Shown here one piece after another: positions 34,366 through 43,163 of a stretch of DNA of 64,000 bases. Where the stretch lies: positions 682,001 to 746,000 of the forward strand of contig NZ_JAGJBY010000002.1 in NCBI RefSeq assembly GCF_020010905.1, read 5' to 3'. A program made the translations under genes and the position numbers. Each line of letters starts with the position of its first letter. Positions within the stretch are counted from its first letter, which is position 1. Below the pieces are notes generated by a model. That model worked only from the letters and a program-made list of their open reading frames with translations. It made no database searches and was not told the origin of the DNA. The stretch comes from Streptomyces acidiscabies (lineage in GTDB: Bacteria; Actinomycetota; Actinomycetes; Streptomycetales; Streptomycetaceae).

Positions 34366-34384
34366 TAAGGCAAGGCTTACCTTA
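34366..34384. promoter_or_regulatory. Iron box (DmdR1/IdeR-type operator)
   Basis: The 19-bp TAAGGCAAGGCTTACCTTA agrees at 14 of 19 positions with the DtxR/IdeR consensus as I recall it and is a near-perfect dyad. It lies 51 bp upstream of the siderophore-binding protein start. Iron-loaded DmdR1 should repress the operon. Confidence 0.8.
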
Positions 34385-34421
34385 ACCTCTCTTTTTGTGG
34401 CGGGGTTTTGCGGGGGGCTGG

Positions 34422-35012
34422 TCAGCGGGCGCCGTGGTCCTCGGGGCGTTCGATGGGGAGGTTCGTGATGCCGAGGTCCCTGCGCATGTGCTGGCGTACC
34501 TCGTAGAGGCTCTCGGACGCGTTCTTCAGGCGGTCGAGGAGTTCGTCCAGAGACTCCGGGGCCTGGTTGCCGGGGGAGTTCTGCTCGTGCCTCGCCAACT
34601 GGGTGTGGATGCGCTGGAGTTGGTGCACGAGGCGGCCCGCCGCCTGCAATACGTCGTCCGTGACGACGAGTTGGGCCGTCGCGTACGCCTCCCTCAACTC
34701 GCGTTGGGCGTCGGCGCGTTCGGCGGTCTGGGCGGCCGGGTCGCCCGCCCGGGTCGCCAGCGCCTCCCGGTGCTGCCACAGCAACAGGTGCAACTCCCTT
34801 ATCGCCCGGTTCAGTTGCACGTACGACGCCCTGCGCGCCTCCACGTTCTCCCGCCGCTCCACCGCCTCCCGCTCCGCCTCCCTCTCCACCCTCGCGTGCT
34901 CCAGCTCCATCGACGTGGAGCGCAGTGCGCCTCGGTGTGCGAGGACGCCGGACAGGAGGGTGCCGGCGACACCGACGACGGCGACGATGAGGGCACTGGT
35001 CGAGGGCGACAT
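34422..35012 (-). CDS. Single-pass membrane protein with long coiled coil
   Basis: This 196-residue protein has one N-terminal membrane helix (about 7-26) followed by a long charged helical region (about 30-190) rich in Glu, Arg, Ala and Leu heptads, probably a coiled coil. I do not recognise a family. The ATG at 35012 has TACCGT 6 nt upstream, so it may be leaderless. It follows the serine hydrolase gene by 14 bp but may have its own promoter. Confidence 0.75.
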   Translation of the reverse strand: MSPSTSALIVAVVGVAGTLLSGVLAHRGALRSTSMELEHARVEREAEREAVERRENVEARRASYVQLNRAIRELHLLLWQHREALATRAGDPAAQTAERADAQRELREAYATAQLVVTDDVLQAAGRLVHQLQRIHTQLARHEQNSPGNQAPESLDELLDRLKNASESLYEVRQHMRRDLGITNLPIERPEDHGAR

Positions 35013-35026
35013 GGAGGGACGGTAAC

Positions 35027-36100
35027 TCAGCGGCCCAGCCCCTCGTACGCCGTCGTCACCATCTCCAACCCCCGGTTGTCCTCGCCGGGGCGGCGCATCT
35101 GGTTCGTCACGTACGCGACCGTCATACCGGCGTCCGGGTCCACGAGGACCAGGGAACCTCCCCAGCCGCCCCAGCCGAGGGTGTTGCCGAAGAGGCCGTA
35201 CCCCAGGCCGTACTGGACGGACATGCCGAGGAGCTTGTCCTCGCCGGTGAACTGGGTGCGGCGCGCGAGGTCGAGGACGGGGCCGGTGAGGCGGCGGGAC
35301 TGGACCAGGGCCACCGAGCGGGCGTTGCCGTAGCCGCTCGCGGCGGGGATCTGGGAGCGGCGCCAGGAGGGGGAGTTGCCATGCCGGACGCGTATGGGGG
35401 TGGGGGCGGTGGTGGAGGTCGCCGGGGTCGCCGAGTCCGTGTGCCCCGGTGCGCTGGCGGCGTACTCCTCCGTCTCCCCCTCGGGAGGGACGCTCGCGGC
35501 GACCCGGTGGTCGTGCTCGGCGGCCAGCCCGATGTGGAAGTCCGCCCCGAGGGGCCCCGCGATCTCCGCCGCGAAGTAGTCCCCGAGAGGTACCCCGGTA
35601 ATCCTCCGGACCAACTCGCCCACCAGGTACCCCTGGGTCAGCGAGTGATACCCCGCCTCCGTACCCGGCTCCCACTGCGGAGTGAGACCCGCGAGCCGCG
35701 CGGTCGCGGCGTCCCAGTCGTACAGCTCCTCCACCGTGCCCGGCCAGTCGGGGAGCCCGGCGGTGTGCGAGAGGACATGCCGTACGAGAACGTCCTTCGC
35801 CCCGAACTCCGGCCAGTACCGGGCGACTTCGGCGTCCGGGTCCAGTGAGCCCCGCTCGATCAGCGTCAGCGCAGTCAGCGCGGTCATTGTCTTCGTCACC
35901 GACCACACGTTCGTGATCGTGTCCCGCTGCCAGGGGACGCGGCGCGCGGCGTCCGTGTACCCGCCCCACACGTCCACGACGGGCTCACCGCCCACGAACA
36001 CGGCGACCGAGCCTCCCGCGTCACCCTCGTCCAGCAGCCGGGCGAGGAGGTTGGGGACGGCGAGGAAGAGGTCGTCGTAGGTGCCCTGGATGTCGGCCAT
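35027..36100 (-). CDS. Beta-lactamase-related serine hydrolase (class C/EstB-like)
   Basis: This 357-residue protein has the nucleophile motif SVTK (Ser-x-x-Lys) in NVWSVTKTM near residue 67 and a YHS that replaces YxN, as in EstB-type esterases and DD-peptidase relatives. HTAGLPDW and GWGGWGGSLVLVDP at the C-terminus are typical of the family. There is no signal peptide, so a cytoplasmic esterase is more likely than antibiotic resistance. The ATG at 36100 is chosen; another in-frame ATG lies 9 bases upstream and neither has a ribosome binding site. Confidence 0.88.
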   Translation of the reverse strand: MADIQGTYDDLFLAVPNLLARLLDEGDAGGSVAVFVGGEPVVDVWGGYTDAARRVPWQRDTITNVWSVTKTMTALTALTLIERGSLDPDAEVARYWPEFGAKDVLVRHVLSHTAGLPDWPGTVEELYDWDAATARLAGLTPQWEPGTEAGYHSLTQGYLVGELVRRITGVPLGDYFAAEIAGPLGADFHIGLAAEHDHRVAASVPPEGETEEYAASAPGHTDSATPATSTTAPTPIRVRHGNSPSWRRSQIPAASGYGNARSVALVQSRRLTGPVLDLARRTQFTGEDKLLGMSVQYGLGYGLFGNTLGWGGWGGSLVLVDPDAGMTVAYVTNQMRRPGEDNRGLEMVTTAYEGLGR

Positions 36101-36180
36101 GCAGTGCATTAGCGGGGTCGGGACGGGTGGATGGCAACCGAATTACCTTGGCAGGAACGGGAGTTGGTGGTTCCGGCTGG

Positions 36181-36792
36181 TCAACTGGGCGCGTTCGTCA
36201 CGCTCATGGCGTACGCGAGGAGGCGCCCGAAGCGCAGGTAGTCCAGCGGCGCGAATCCGGGCAGGGTGAGCGCTTCGATCCCGTCGAGCGTGTCGGCCAA
36301 CTCCTTCGCGGCATCGGGTCCTTGCCGACCGAGATCCGCCAAGTACGCGACGGCGCAGGCGTCCAGTCGCGCGTGCAGCTCGGCAAGAGGGGTCTCCTCG
36401 ACCGAGGCCGGCCAACTCCGAAACGCCGTATGCCTGTTAGCAACCGCCGCGATCAACCCGAGCCGCGACGGAGGCACCGTACCCGGCCAACAGGGAGCCG
36501 CACCCCGAACTCCCGGAGTCCGCCACCCCGCAGCCTTCTCGCCCCGCCGCCGCGCCGCGAACTCCCTTTCCTGAAGCAGGAATACGCCCCTGCTCTCCTC
36601 CAGGACGGCCAGCGCACGCGGCAGCGCAGCGGGTTCCGTACGCAGGTCCGGCGCGAGCGTCGCGAGATAGGCCCACGTCGCGTTGAATCCGAGCGGACAG
36701 TACCGCCCGACGGCACACCTCAACTCCCCGCGCCTGCGCACGAACGGCAGACTCTCGTCACGAACCCGACGAGCATGAACGGCGAAACTCAC
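36181..36792 (-). CDS. Hypothetical protein coupled to msrA
   Basis: This 203-residue soluble protein is rich in Arg, Ala and Leu and largely helical by composition. I do not recognise a family. Its GTG start overlaps the stop of msrA as GTGA, so it is translated with the reductase. A role in oxidative-damage repair is possible only by association. Confidence 0.68.
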   Translation of the reverse strand: MSFAVHARRVRDESLPFVRRRGELRCAVGRYCPLGFNATWAYLATLAPDLRTEPAALPRALAVLEESRGVFLLQEREFAARRRGEKAAGWRTPGVRGAAPCWPGTVPPSRLGLIAAVANRHTAFRSWPASVEETPLAELHARLDACAVAYLADLGRQGPDAAKELADTLDGIEALTLPGFAPLDYLRFGRLLAYAMSVTNAPS

Positions 36793-37439
36793 GCCCGGTA
36801 AGTCACCCCCGTACCTCCCAACCCGCAGTACCCGCCCGGATTATGGGCCAGATACTGCTGATGCAGCGAACTGGCGGGATAGAACGGATACTCCGCCGCC
36901 GCCAGAATCTCGGTGGTGATCTCCCCGTACCCAGCCTCGGCAAGACACTTCTGATAGGCATCCCGAGACGACTCGGCGGCCTCCACTTCGGCGGACGTAC
37001 GAGTAAAGATCAGCGACCGGACATGCGTCCCCACATCATTACCCTGCCGAAACCCTTGCGTGGGATCGTGCCCTTCCCAAAAAACCCGCAACAAGGCGTC
37101 ATAAGAAACCACTTCAGGCTCATACACAACCCGCACGGTCTCCGCATGCCCGGTCAACCCGGTCCGCACCTCATCATCAACGGGAAACGACGTAAACCCA
37201 CCCTGAAACCCAACGGCGGTAGTCCAAACCCCCGCAGGCAGCTGCCAATACCGCCGCTCCCCACCCCAAAAACACCCCAACGCAAACTCGGCCACCCGAC
37301 ACCCCTCGGGATAAGGCCCCTGCAAAGCAGTCCCGAGCACCGCATGCAGCTCCGGCACGGCATACGCCAACTCCCCCCGCCCAACCGGCGCTTCCTCCCG
37401 CGTAGGCATCCGCAACTCCCGCCTCCGACCGAACACCAC
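36789..37439 (-). CDS. msrA: Peptide-methionine (S)-S-oxide reductase, first paralogue
   Basis: This 216-residue enzyme reduces methionine-S-sulfoxide. The catalytic motif is GCFWGGE (nucleophile Cys), with HDPTQ, GNDVGTHVRS, and resolving Cys in GGYCGLGG. The gene uses many T- and G-ending codons and is visibly less GC-rich at third positions than its paralogue at 38285-38950, which suggests separate ancestry. The GTG at 37439 is used. It is coupled to the downstream unknown gene. Confidence 0.93.
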   Translation of the reverse strand: MVFGRRRELRMPTREEAPVGRGELAYAVPELHAVLGTALQGPYPEGCRVAEFALGCFWGGERRYWQLPAGVWTTAVGFQGGFTSFPVDDEVRTGLTGHAETVRVVYEPEVVSYDALLRVFWEGHDPTQGFRQGNDVGTHVRSLIFTRTSAEVEAAESSRDAYQKCLAEAGYGEITTEILAAAEYPFYPASSLHQQYLAHNPGGYCGLGGTGVTYRA

Positions 37440-37572
37440 GACAGCCCCTCCCTACCCACACGGACACGAACTCCCCATTGTCCGACGGACCTTGCTCCCC
37501 GCACAGAGCCCACCCGGCCGGGGGAGAACGCGTTTCGGCCGTTGCCGGGCGCGAGTTGCCTCATCCGGCAAG

Positions 37573-37601
37573 TTGAACATCCTCCGGTGCGCCCCTTCAA
37601 T
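37573..37601 (+). promoter_or_regulatory. Leaderless promoter of the PD-(D/E)XK-like gene
   Basis: TTGAAC (37573-37578), a 17-nt spacer and TTCAAT (37596-37601) end 6 nt before the ATG at 37608. This is a good vegetative-type promoter and leaves no room for a ribosome binding site. Confidence 0.6.
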
Positions 37602-37607
37602 GGCGGC

Positions 37608-38273
37608 ATGACGACGGCACAGACGCCAGCTTCCGCAACGGTGGCCGACACCGTTCCACTCGACGCGGTCATGGCCCAACTGGGCCGCCACAGACCCGTC
37701 TTCCACTCCGAGGCCGACCTGCAACACGGTTTCGCCCGGGTGCTGTGGGAACTGGCGCCGGACGTGGAATCCAGGTTGGAGGTGCCGCAGCGCGAGGAGC
37801 CGGGGCGGCGGAGGTACCTGGACCTGCTGTGCATCAGCCGGACCCGTACCGCGATCGAGTTCAAGTACTTCACCCGGGGGTGGACGGGTACCTCAGGGGT
37901 ACCCCCTGAGGACTACGCCTTGAAGGACCACGCTGCGACAGATCTGGCCCGCCTGCACTTCGTACGCGACATAGCCCGGCTGGAGCGTTTCTGCGCGGGA
38001 CGGCAGCAGAACGGCCTAGCCGTCATGGTGACCAATGAAGCGTCCCTGTGGACTCCCCCCGCCCCCGGCCGCAAGCCGACCCGCGACGAGGATTTCCGCA
38101 TCCACCAAGGGCGCACGCTCACCGGCACGTTGCTGTGGGCCGGGGGAACGTACGAGCGCAACACCTGCACCCTGCTGGGAACTTACGGCCTCACCTGGAA
38201 GCCGTACTCCGAACTCGGCGGCCAGGGAGGGGAGTTCCGCTACCTGGCCGTGGAGGTCGGGTCGGTCTCCTGA
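37608..38273 (+). CDS. PD-(D/E)XK-nuclease-like protein of unknown role
   Basis: This 221-residue protein has an N-terminal SEADLQHGFARVLWEL (Glu-containing helix) and then the hallmark arrangement YLDLLCI ... TAIEFKYFTR, that is Asp-hydrophobic strand and Glu-x-Lys, at about 78-97. This is the PD-(D/E)XK catalytic core seen in restriction enzymes, repair nucleases and card1-like effectors. The C-terminal part contains LWAGGTYERNTCTL and no recognised domain. It lies between two msrA genes on the opposite strand. Nuclease activity is an inference from the motif only. Confidence 0.7.
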   Translation: MTTAQTPASATVADTVPLDAVMAQLGRHRPVFHSEADLQHGFARVLWELAPDVESRLEVPQREEPGRRRYLDLLCISRTRTAIEFKYFTRGWTGTSGVPPEDYALKDHAATDLARLHFVRDIARLERFCAGRQQNGLAVMVTNEASLWTPPAPGRKPTRDEDFRIHQGRTLTGTLLWAGGTYERNTCTLLGTYGLTWKPYSELGGQGGEFRYLAVEVGSVS

Positions 38274-38284
38274 CGGGACGCGGC

Positions 38285-38950
38285 TCAGTCGGCCGCCTTC
38301 GCGACGCCGATCGGGCAGGAGACTCCCGTGCCGCCGATGCCGCAGTAACCCGCCGGGTTCTTGTCGAGGTACTGCTGGTGGTAGGGCTCGGCGGGGTAGA
38401 AGGGGCGGGTGTCGGCGGGGAGGATCTCTGTGGTGATCTCCGGGTGGCCGGCGTTCGCCAGGACCTTCTGGTACGACGTGCGGGAGGACTCCGCCTCGGT
38501 GGCCTGCGCGGGGGAGTGGGTGTAGATCGCCGAGCGGTACTGGGTGCCCACGTCGTTGCCCTGGCGGAAACCCTGCGTCGGGTTGTGGGACTCCCAGAAC
38601 GTGCGCAGGAGGGTGTCGTACGAGACGACCGCGGGGTCGAAGACCACGCGGACCACCTCCGTGTGCCCGGTCATCCCCGAGCAGACCTCTTCGTACGTCG
38701 GGTTCTCGGTGTGACCGCCCTGGTAGCCGACGAGGGTCGTCCACACGCCCGCCGGGAGCTGCCAGAACTTCCGCTCGGCACCCCAGAAGCAGCCCATCGC
38801 GAAGTCGGCGACCTCGTACCCCTCGGGGTAAGGGCCCTGAAGGGGCGTGTCCAGCACGGTGTGCCGCTCCGGAACCTGGTACACGGGCGCCGCCCGGCCG
38901 GGGAGCGCCTGCTCCGGGGTGGGCAGTTGGGGTGTACGGCCGAAGAGCAT
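38285..38950 (-). CDS. msrA: Peptide-methionine (S)-S-oxide reductase, second paralogue
   Basis: This 221-residue enzyme has GCFWGAE, SHNPTQGFRQGNDVGTQYRS and the resolving-Cys segment GYCGIGG. AGGGAG lies 5 nt before the ATG at 38950. Its codon use is typical of the window, so this is probably the resident msrA. It converges with the PD-(D/E)XK-like gene 11 bp away. Confidence 0.95.
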   Translation of the reverse strand: MLFGRTPQLPTPEQALPGRAAPVYQVPERHTVLDTPLQGPYPEGYEVADFAMGCFWGAERKFWQLPAGVWTTLVGYQGGHTENPTYEEVCSGMTGHTEVVRVVFDPAVVSYDTLLRTFWESHNPTQGFRQGNDVGTQYRSAIYTHSPAQATEAESSRTSYQKVLANAGHPEITTEILPADTRPFYPAEPYHQQYLDKNPAGYCGIGGTGVSCPIGVAKAAD

Positions 38951-39264
38951 CGCGTCTCCCTGTGGATCTGGGGCGGGTCCGCCGTCGCGGGTGGCGGCGC
39001 CCGGTACAACGTCCGGGACGCCGCGAGCATTCCGCGGGGCGGGATGGAGGCGGGAGGCAGGGGTGGGGCGCCGGCCGGAGGTCCGCTGCGACACATATGC
39101 CCGAGGGAGGGACGGATACGCCGGTGCGGGGGCCGTAGCTCTCCGGTACTACCCGGGTACGTCCCTGGAGCCGCCCCCCCGTACCCCGCCGTGAACGCCG
39201 CACGGCCCCCGGTACTACCCGGGTAATACCCGGCCCCCTCGAACTCCGCCGGCGGCCTCCCCCC
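38951..39264. other. Gene-free stretch with two GGTACTACCCGGGTA motifs
   Basis: No gene is seen. The left part upstream of msrA is a plausible promoter region. The right part contains CGGTACTACCCGGGTA at about 39145-39160 and again at about 39208-39223, the second followed by ATACCCGG; each forms a short hairpin and together they may end transcription. Confidence 0.55.
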
Positions 39265-40383
39265 TCACGCCTGCAACGTCGCCGGACTCCCCCCATTCGC
39301 CTCGTACCCCGCCACCGCCAGCGCCCGGTACACCGCGAACTCGCCCGCCGGGTCCTCCGACAGCGTCCACGGCAGCGCGCCCACATGGCCGTCGACGTGG
39401 ACGAGCTGGTTCATCGCCTCGGCCCACCGTTCGCTGCGGACGAGGAAGAACACCAGCAGATGCCGGACGTGCGCGAGCATCGGGTCGTCGCGGCGCGCGG
39501 AGTGCACCGCGTGCAGTGCGCCGTGCATCGCCTTGGTGACGACCTCGCTCTGGTAGAAGCCGCGCACGAGGTTGACCTCGGGAAGGTGCTCGAAGACGGC
39601 GAACAGCGGCATTGCCGAGAGCAGCGAACCCTGCGGCGCGCGGGCGGCGGCGGCCTCCGCGAAGGACTGGGCGATCTCCCGCGAACCGTGCCACTTCTCG
39701 CACCAGTAGTGCAGGGCCGAGAGATGCGCGCCCATGTGGTTCGGGGCGCGGTCCAGGATCTTCAGCCAGAGCTGCTCGAACTCCTCGCGGGAGTAGTTCA
39801 GCCCGCGCGCGATGGACAGCTCGACGATGTACGGGACCGGGTCACCGGGGGCGAGCAGCGCCGCCTGCCCGCACGCCTCCTTCGCCTCCTCCATGATGAT
39901 CCGGAAGTCGTCGGTCCCCGGCGCGGACGTCCGCCACGCCTGCTGCACCAGGAACTCGGCGTGCACCGCCGCCCCGCCCGCGTCCTTCGGCTGCTCGGCA
40001 CGCCACACCCGCAGCCACTGCCCGCCCGGGCTGTCGCTCACCCCGCCCGGCCGCTGCTGCAACTCCAGCGAGGCCGCTCCCGCGAACGCCTGCACCCGCT
40101 GCCACCGCACCTCGCCGTCCTTCGCGGTGCCCGCCAGCAACTGCTGCGCCGCGCGATAGTCCTGCGACCGCTGCACCACGTCCAGCACATCGACCAGGTC
40201 CCGGTCGGGGCCCGGCAGCCGGACGTCCAGCTCCTCCTCCAGCGTGAAGCCGTAGTTCGCCGGGTCCGCCGCGTCCGGGTGCCCCGGCGAGACCAGCTCG
40301 ATCCCGCCTCGCCTGCGCCGCAGGAACGGCAGCAGCACGAAGCTCAGAAGCAGCGCCGCGATCAGGACCAAGAGAATCTCCAT
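39265..40383 (-). CDS. Membrane-tethered helical-repeat protein, conserved hypothetical
   Basis: This 372-residue protein has one N-terminal membrane helix (about 2-21), a basic stop (RRRRG), then about 330 residues of helical repeats resembling TPR-like pairs. I do not recognise a named family; a homologue next to metB in other Streptomyces is recalled. The ATG at 40383 is used because the membrane helix follows at once. It is divergent from metB. Confidence 0.75.
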   Translation of the reverse strand: MEILLVLIAALLLSFVLLPFLRRRRGGIELVSPGHPDAADPANYGFTLEEELDVRLPGPDRDLVDVLDVVQRSQDYRAAQQLLAGTAKDGEVRWQRVQAFAGAASLELQQRPGGVSDSPGGQWLRVWRAEQPKDAGGAAVHAEFLVQQAWRTSAPGTDDFRIIMEEAKEACGQAALLAPGDPVPYIVELSIARGLNYSREEFEQLWLKILDRAPNHMGAHLSALHYWCEKWHGSREIAQSFAEAAAARAPQGSLLSAMPLFAVFEHLPEVNLVRGFYQSEVVTKAMHGALHAVHSARRDDPMLAHVRHLLVFFLVRSERWAEAMNQLVHVDGHVGALPWTLSEDPAGEFAVYRALAVAGYEANGGSPATLQA

Positions 40384-40503
40384 GCCCAAAGCGAACCAGA
40401 CTTGACCGACAATTGGCGAACCCCCTCCCACGGCCTGTGGATAACTTTGCGAGCCCCGAACCCGTACAGCACCACCGCTCCGAGCGCACTACCCTCGGAA
40501 CCC

Positions 40504-41658
40504 ATGAGCGACAGGCACATCAGTCAGCACTTCGAGACGCTCGCCATCCACGCGGGCAACACGGCGGACCCCCTGACCGGGGCGGTCGTACCGCCGATCT
40601 ACCAGGTCTCGACCTACAAGCAGGACGGCGTCGGCGGTCTGCGCGGCGGCTACGAGTACAGCCGCAGCGCCAACCCGACGCGCACGGCGCTGGAGGAGAA
40701 CCTCGCGGCGCTGGAGGGCGGCCGTCGAGGGCTCGCGTTCGCGTCGGGGCTGGCGGCCGAGGACTGCCTGCTGCGCACCCTGCTGAGCCCGGGCGACCAC
40801 GTGGTCATCCCCAACGACGCGTACGGCGGCACGTTCCGGCTGTTCGCGAAGGTCGTCGCCCGCTGGGGCGTGGAGTGGTCGGTCGCCGACACCAGCGACC
40901 TCGCGGCCGTGCGCGCGGCGATCACGCCGAAGACGAAGGCCGTGTGGGTCGAGACCCCCTCCAACCCGCTGCTCGGCATCACCGACATCGCCGCCGTCGC
41001 GCAGGTCGCGCACAGCGCGGGCGCGCGGCTCGTCGTCGACAACACGTTCGCGACGCCCTACCTCCAGCAGCCCCTCGCGCTCGGCGCGGACGTCGTCGTG
41101 CACTCGCTGACGAAGTACATGGGCGGCCACTCCGACGTCGTCGGCGGCGCCCTGGTCACCGCTGACGAGGCGCTCGGCGAGGAACTGGCGTACCACCAGA
41201 ACGCGATGGGCGCGGTCGCCGGGCCCTTCGACTCCTGGCTGGTGCTGCGCGGCGCGAAGACGCTGTCCGTGCGCATGGACCGGCACAGCGAGAACGCCGT
41301 GAAGGTCGCCGACATGCTGACCCGGCACGCGCGCGTGACGAACGTCCTCTACCCCGGTCTGCCGGACCACCCCGGGCACGAGGTCGCGGCCAAGCAGATG
41401 CGGTCCTTCGGCGGGATGATCTCCTTCCAGGTGACCGGCGGCGAGGAGGCGGCCGTCGAGGTGTGCAACCGCGCGAAGGTGTTCACGCTGGGCGAGTCCC
41501 TCGGCGGCGTCGAGTCCCTGATCGAGCACCCGGGCCGGATGACGCACGCGTCGGTCGCCGGTTCCGCCCTGGAGGTCCCGGCCGACCTGGTCCGCCTCTC
41601 CGTGGGCATCGAGAACGTCGAGGACCTCCTGGAGGACCTCAAGCAGGCGCTCGGCTGA
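40504..41658 (+). CDS. metB: Cystathionine gamma-synthase/gamma-lyase (PLP-dependent)
   Basis: This 384-residue Cys/Met-metabolism PLP enzyme has YEYSRSANPTR (substrate and PLP phosphate contacts), NDAYGGT, VDNTFATPYLQ and the PLP Lys204 in SLTKYMGGHSD. It makes cystathionine from O-succinyl- or O-acetylhomoserine, or cleaves cystathionine; family members in actinobacteria can do both. TACCCT lies 8 nt before the ATG, suggesting a leaderless mRNA. No SAM riboswitch is visible upstream. Confidence 0.92.
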   Translation: MSDRHISQHFETLAIHAGNTADPLTGAVVPPIYQVSTYKQDGVGGLRGGYEYSRSANPTRTALEENLAALEGGRRGLAFASGLAAEDCLLRTLLSPGDHVVIPNDAYGGTFRLFAKVVARWGVEWSVADTSDLAAVRAAITPKTKAVWVETPSNPLLGITDIAAVAQVAHSAGARLVVDNTFATPYLQQPLALGADVVVHSLTKYMGGHSDVVGGALVTADEALGEELAYHQNAMGAVAGPFDSWLVLRGAKTLSVRMDRHSENAVKVADMLTRHARVTNVLYPGLPDHPGHEVAAKQMRSFGGMISFQVTGGEEAAVEVCNRAKVFTLGESLGGVESLIEHPGRMTHASVAGSALEVPADLVRLSVGIENVEDLLEDLKQALG

Positions 41659-41659
41659 C

Positions 41660-41911
41660 CTACCAGCCGACCACGGGTGGGGTCGTCTCGGACGGCGGCT
41701 CCACCCACGGCTGTGCCACGGCGGCCCACACGGCGAACGCGACGACCCCCGCGACCAGCACCGTCCACATCACCCGCCGCGCCAGCCGCCGCCACCACAG
41801 CAGCCGCCCACCGCGCCGCACGGCCTCGGCGACCACCTCCGCCGGCACCACCAGCACCGGCCCGTCCATCATCCGCCGCACGGTCACCTCACGGTTCGAC
41901 CGGCTGCTCAT
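41660..41911 (-). CDS. Small single-pass membrane protein downstream of a sigma factor
   Basis: This 83-residue protein has a soluble N-terminal part (about 1-47, Arg-rich), one membrane helix (about 48-66) and a short Pro-rich outside tail. The ATG at 41911 has GAGG 7 nt upstream. It follows the small sigma-like gene by 31 bp on the same strand, the position of many anti-sigma factors. However it lacks a recognisable zinc anti-sigma motif. Confidence 0.68.
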   Translation of the reverse strand: MSSRSNREVTVRRMMDGPVLVVPAEVVAEAVRRGGRLLWWRRLARRVMWTVLVAGVVAFAVWAAVAQPWVEPPSETTPPVVGW

Positions 41912-41942
41912 GAACACACCTCGCGCGCGTGCGCCCCGCCCC

Positions 41943-42392
41943 TCACGACGGCACCGCCTTCGCCCCGCCCACCACCGGCGCGGGACCCCGGGGCGGATGC
42001 AGGAGGTTCGTGGTGGCGCGGTGGCAGATCGCGCGGGCGCGTTCGGGGGAGAGGCCGAGGAGGGCGGCGATCTGTTCCTCCGCGATGCCCTCGTGGTGGC
42101 GCAGGACCAGGATCAGGCGCTCCTGGGGGGTGAGGCGGGCCAGCGGGGAGCCGGGGTGGGTGGTGTGGTGGCGCCACGCGGAGTGGGCGAAGCGGGTGGC
42201 CAGCTCCCCGCGCGCGTGGTCGTACGGGTCGCTGTCCTGGACGCGGTCCCACGACGCGTACGTGCGCGCGAGGGCGAGCGCCAGCAGGCGTCGCGCGCGC
42301 GGGTTGTCGTCCGCGACCTCGCCGGTGATGAGCGTGGCCGTCCACAGCAGCCGCCCCCCGGCCCCTGCGACGAACGCCTCGAACTCCCGCAC
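41943..42392 (-). CDS. Small ECF-like sigma factor (region 4 clear)
   Basis: This 149-residue protein has a C-terminal sigma region 4 (LTPQERLILVLRHHEGIAEEQIAALLGLSPERARAICHRA has the helix-turn-helix), and an N-terminal region that only weakly resembles region 2 of SigE-family ECF factors. GGGAGG precedes the GTG by 5 nt. It may be a degenerate or short sigma factor. Its neighbour is a one-helix membrane protein that might control it. Confidence 0.72.
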   Translation of the reverse strand: MREFEAFVAGAGGRLLWTATLITGEVADDNPRARRLLALALARTYASWDRVQDSDPYDHARGELATRFAHSAWRHHTTHPGSPLARLTPQERLILVLRHHEGIAEEQIAALLGLSPERARAICHRATTNLLHPPRGPAPVVGGAKAVPS

Positions 42393-42493
42393 CCGGCACC
42401 TCCCGCGCCGCCTCGACCGTCCTCATCTGAGACCGGCGACCCCCGACCGGTCAACCCCCGTGCCCGGTGAAGCGTCTGACGACGTGAAGACCC

Positions 42494-43018
42494 TCAGGAC
42501 TCCTGTGCGGGCTCCGCCCCCGGCAGGCCCTGGGAGGACATGCGCGCGGAGAGGGCGGTGTTGAAGCGGGTGAGCAGGGAGCAGAACACCTCGCGCTCCT
42601 CGGGCTGCCAGTCCTGCGTCAGCTCGGCCATCAGCTGGCGCCGGGAGGACCGCACCTCCTCCAGGCGGGACGTGCCGCGCGGCGACAGCTGGAGGACGAC
42701 GGCGCGGCCGTCCTCGGGGTGCGAGGTGCGCTTGACGAGGCCGGTGTCGACGAGGGGCGCGACCTGCCGGGTGACCGTCGAGGAGTCGATGCCCATGCTC
42801 GCGGCGAGCGCCTTCACGCCCATCGGGCCCTCTTTGTCGAGGCGGTTCAGCAGCAGGTACGCGGCGCGGTCCATGGAGTTGCGGACCTGGCCCACGCCCC
42901 CGAGCCGGGTCTGCTCGGCGCGGCGGGCGAAGAGGGCGACCTCGTGCTGGAGATCGTCGAGAAGACCGGTGTCACCGACGGTCGTCATGTCCATCGACAT
43001 TTCAGGTGTTGTGGGCAT
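42494..43018 (-). CDS. MarR-family transcriptional regulator
   Basis: This 174-residue protein has the MarR winged helix with AAYLLLNRLDKEGPMGVKALAASMG, DSSTVTRQVAPLVDTGLVKR and a DGRAVVLQLS wing. Family members repress by binding palindromes and release on phenolic or oxidative signals. It is divergent from ilvA (145 bp), whose promoter it could share. Several N-terminal Met residues are possible starts; the first in the frame is at 43018. Confidence 0.9.
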   Translation of the reverse strand: MPTTPEMSMDMTTVGDTGLLDDLQHEVALFARRAEQTRLGGVGQVRNSMDRAAYLLLNRLDKEGPMGVKALAASMGIDSSTVTRQVAPLVDTGLVKRTSHPEDGRAVVLQLSPRGTSRLEEVRSSRRQLMAELTQDWQPEEREVFCSLLTRFNTALSARMSSQGLPGAEPAQES

Positions 43019-43163
43019 GGCCGGGGGCTCGCTCCATCATGGGGGTGCTGGGTTGGGGGACAGGGTACGCGGCCGGACGGGCAGTCGTACCGGCGCTGCG
43101 CAAACCCGTCCCGCGCCTTGGTCGGCGGACTCGTTCCCGCCTGTGAACTGCGATGCTGGAGGC

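Noticed and set aside
36789..37439. msrA first paralogue as a pseudogene
   Set aside because: Despite its atypical codon use all catalytic motifs and the frame are intact.
40384..40503. SAM riboswitch upstream of metB
   Set aside because: The region is only 120 bp, shared with a divergent gene, and shows no riboswitch-like helices; the start looks leaderless.
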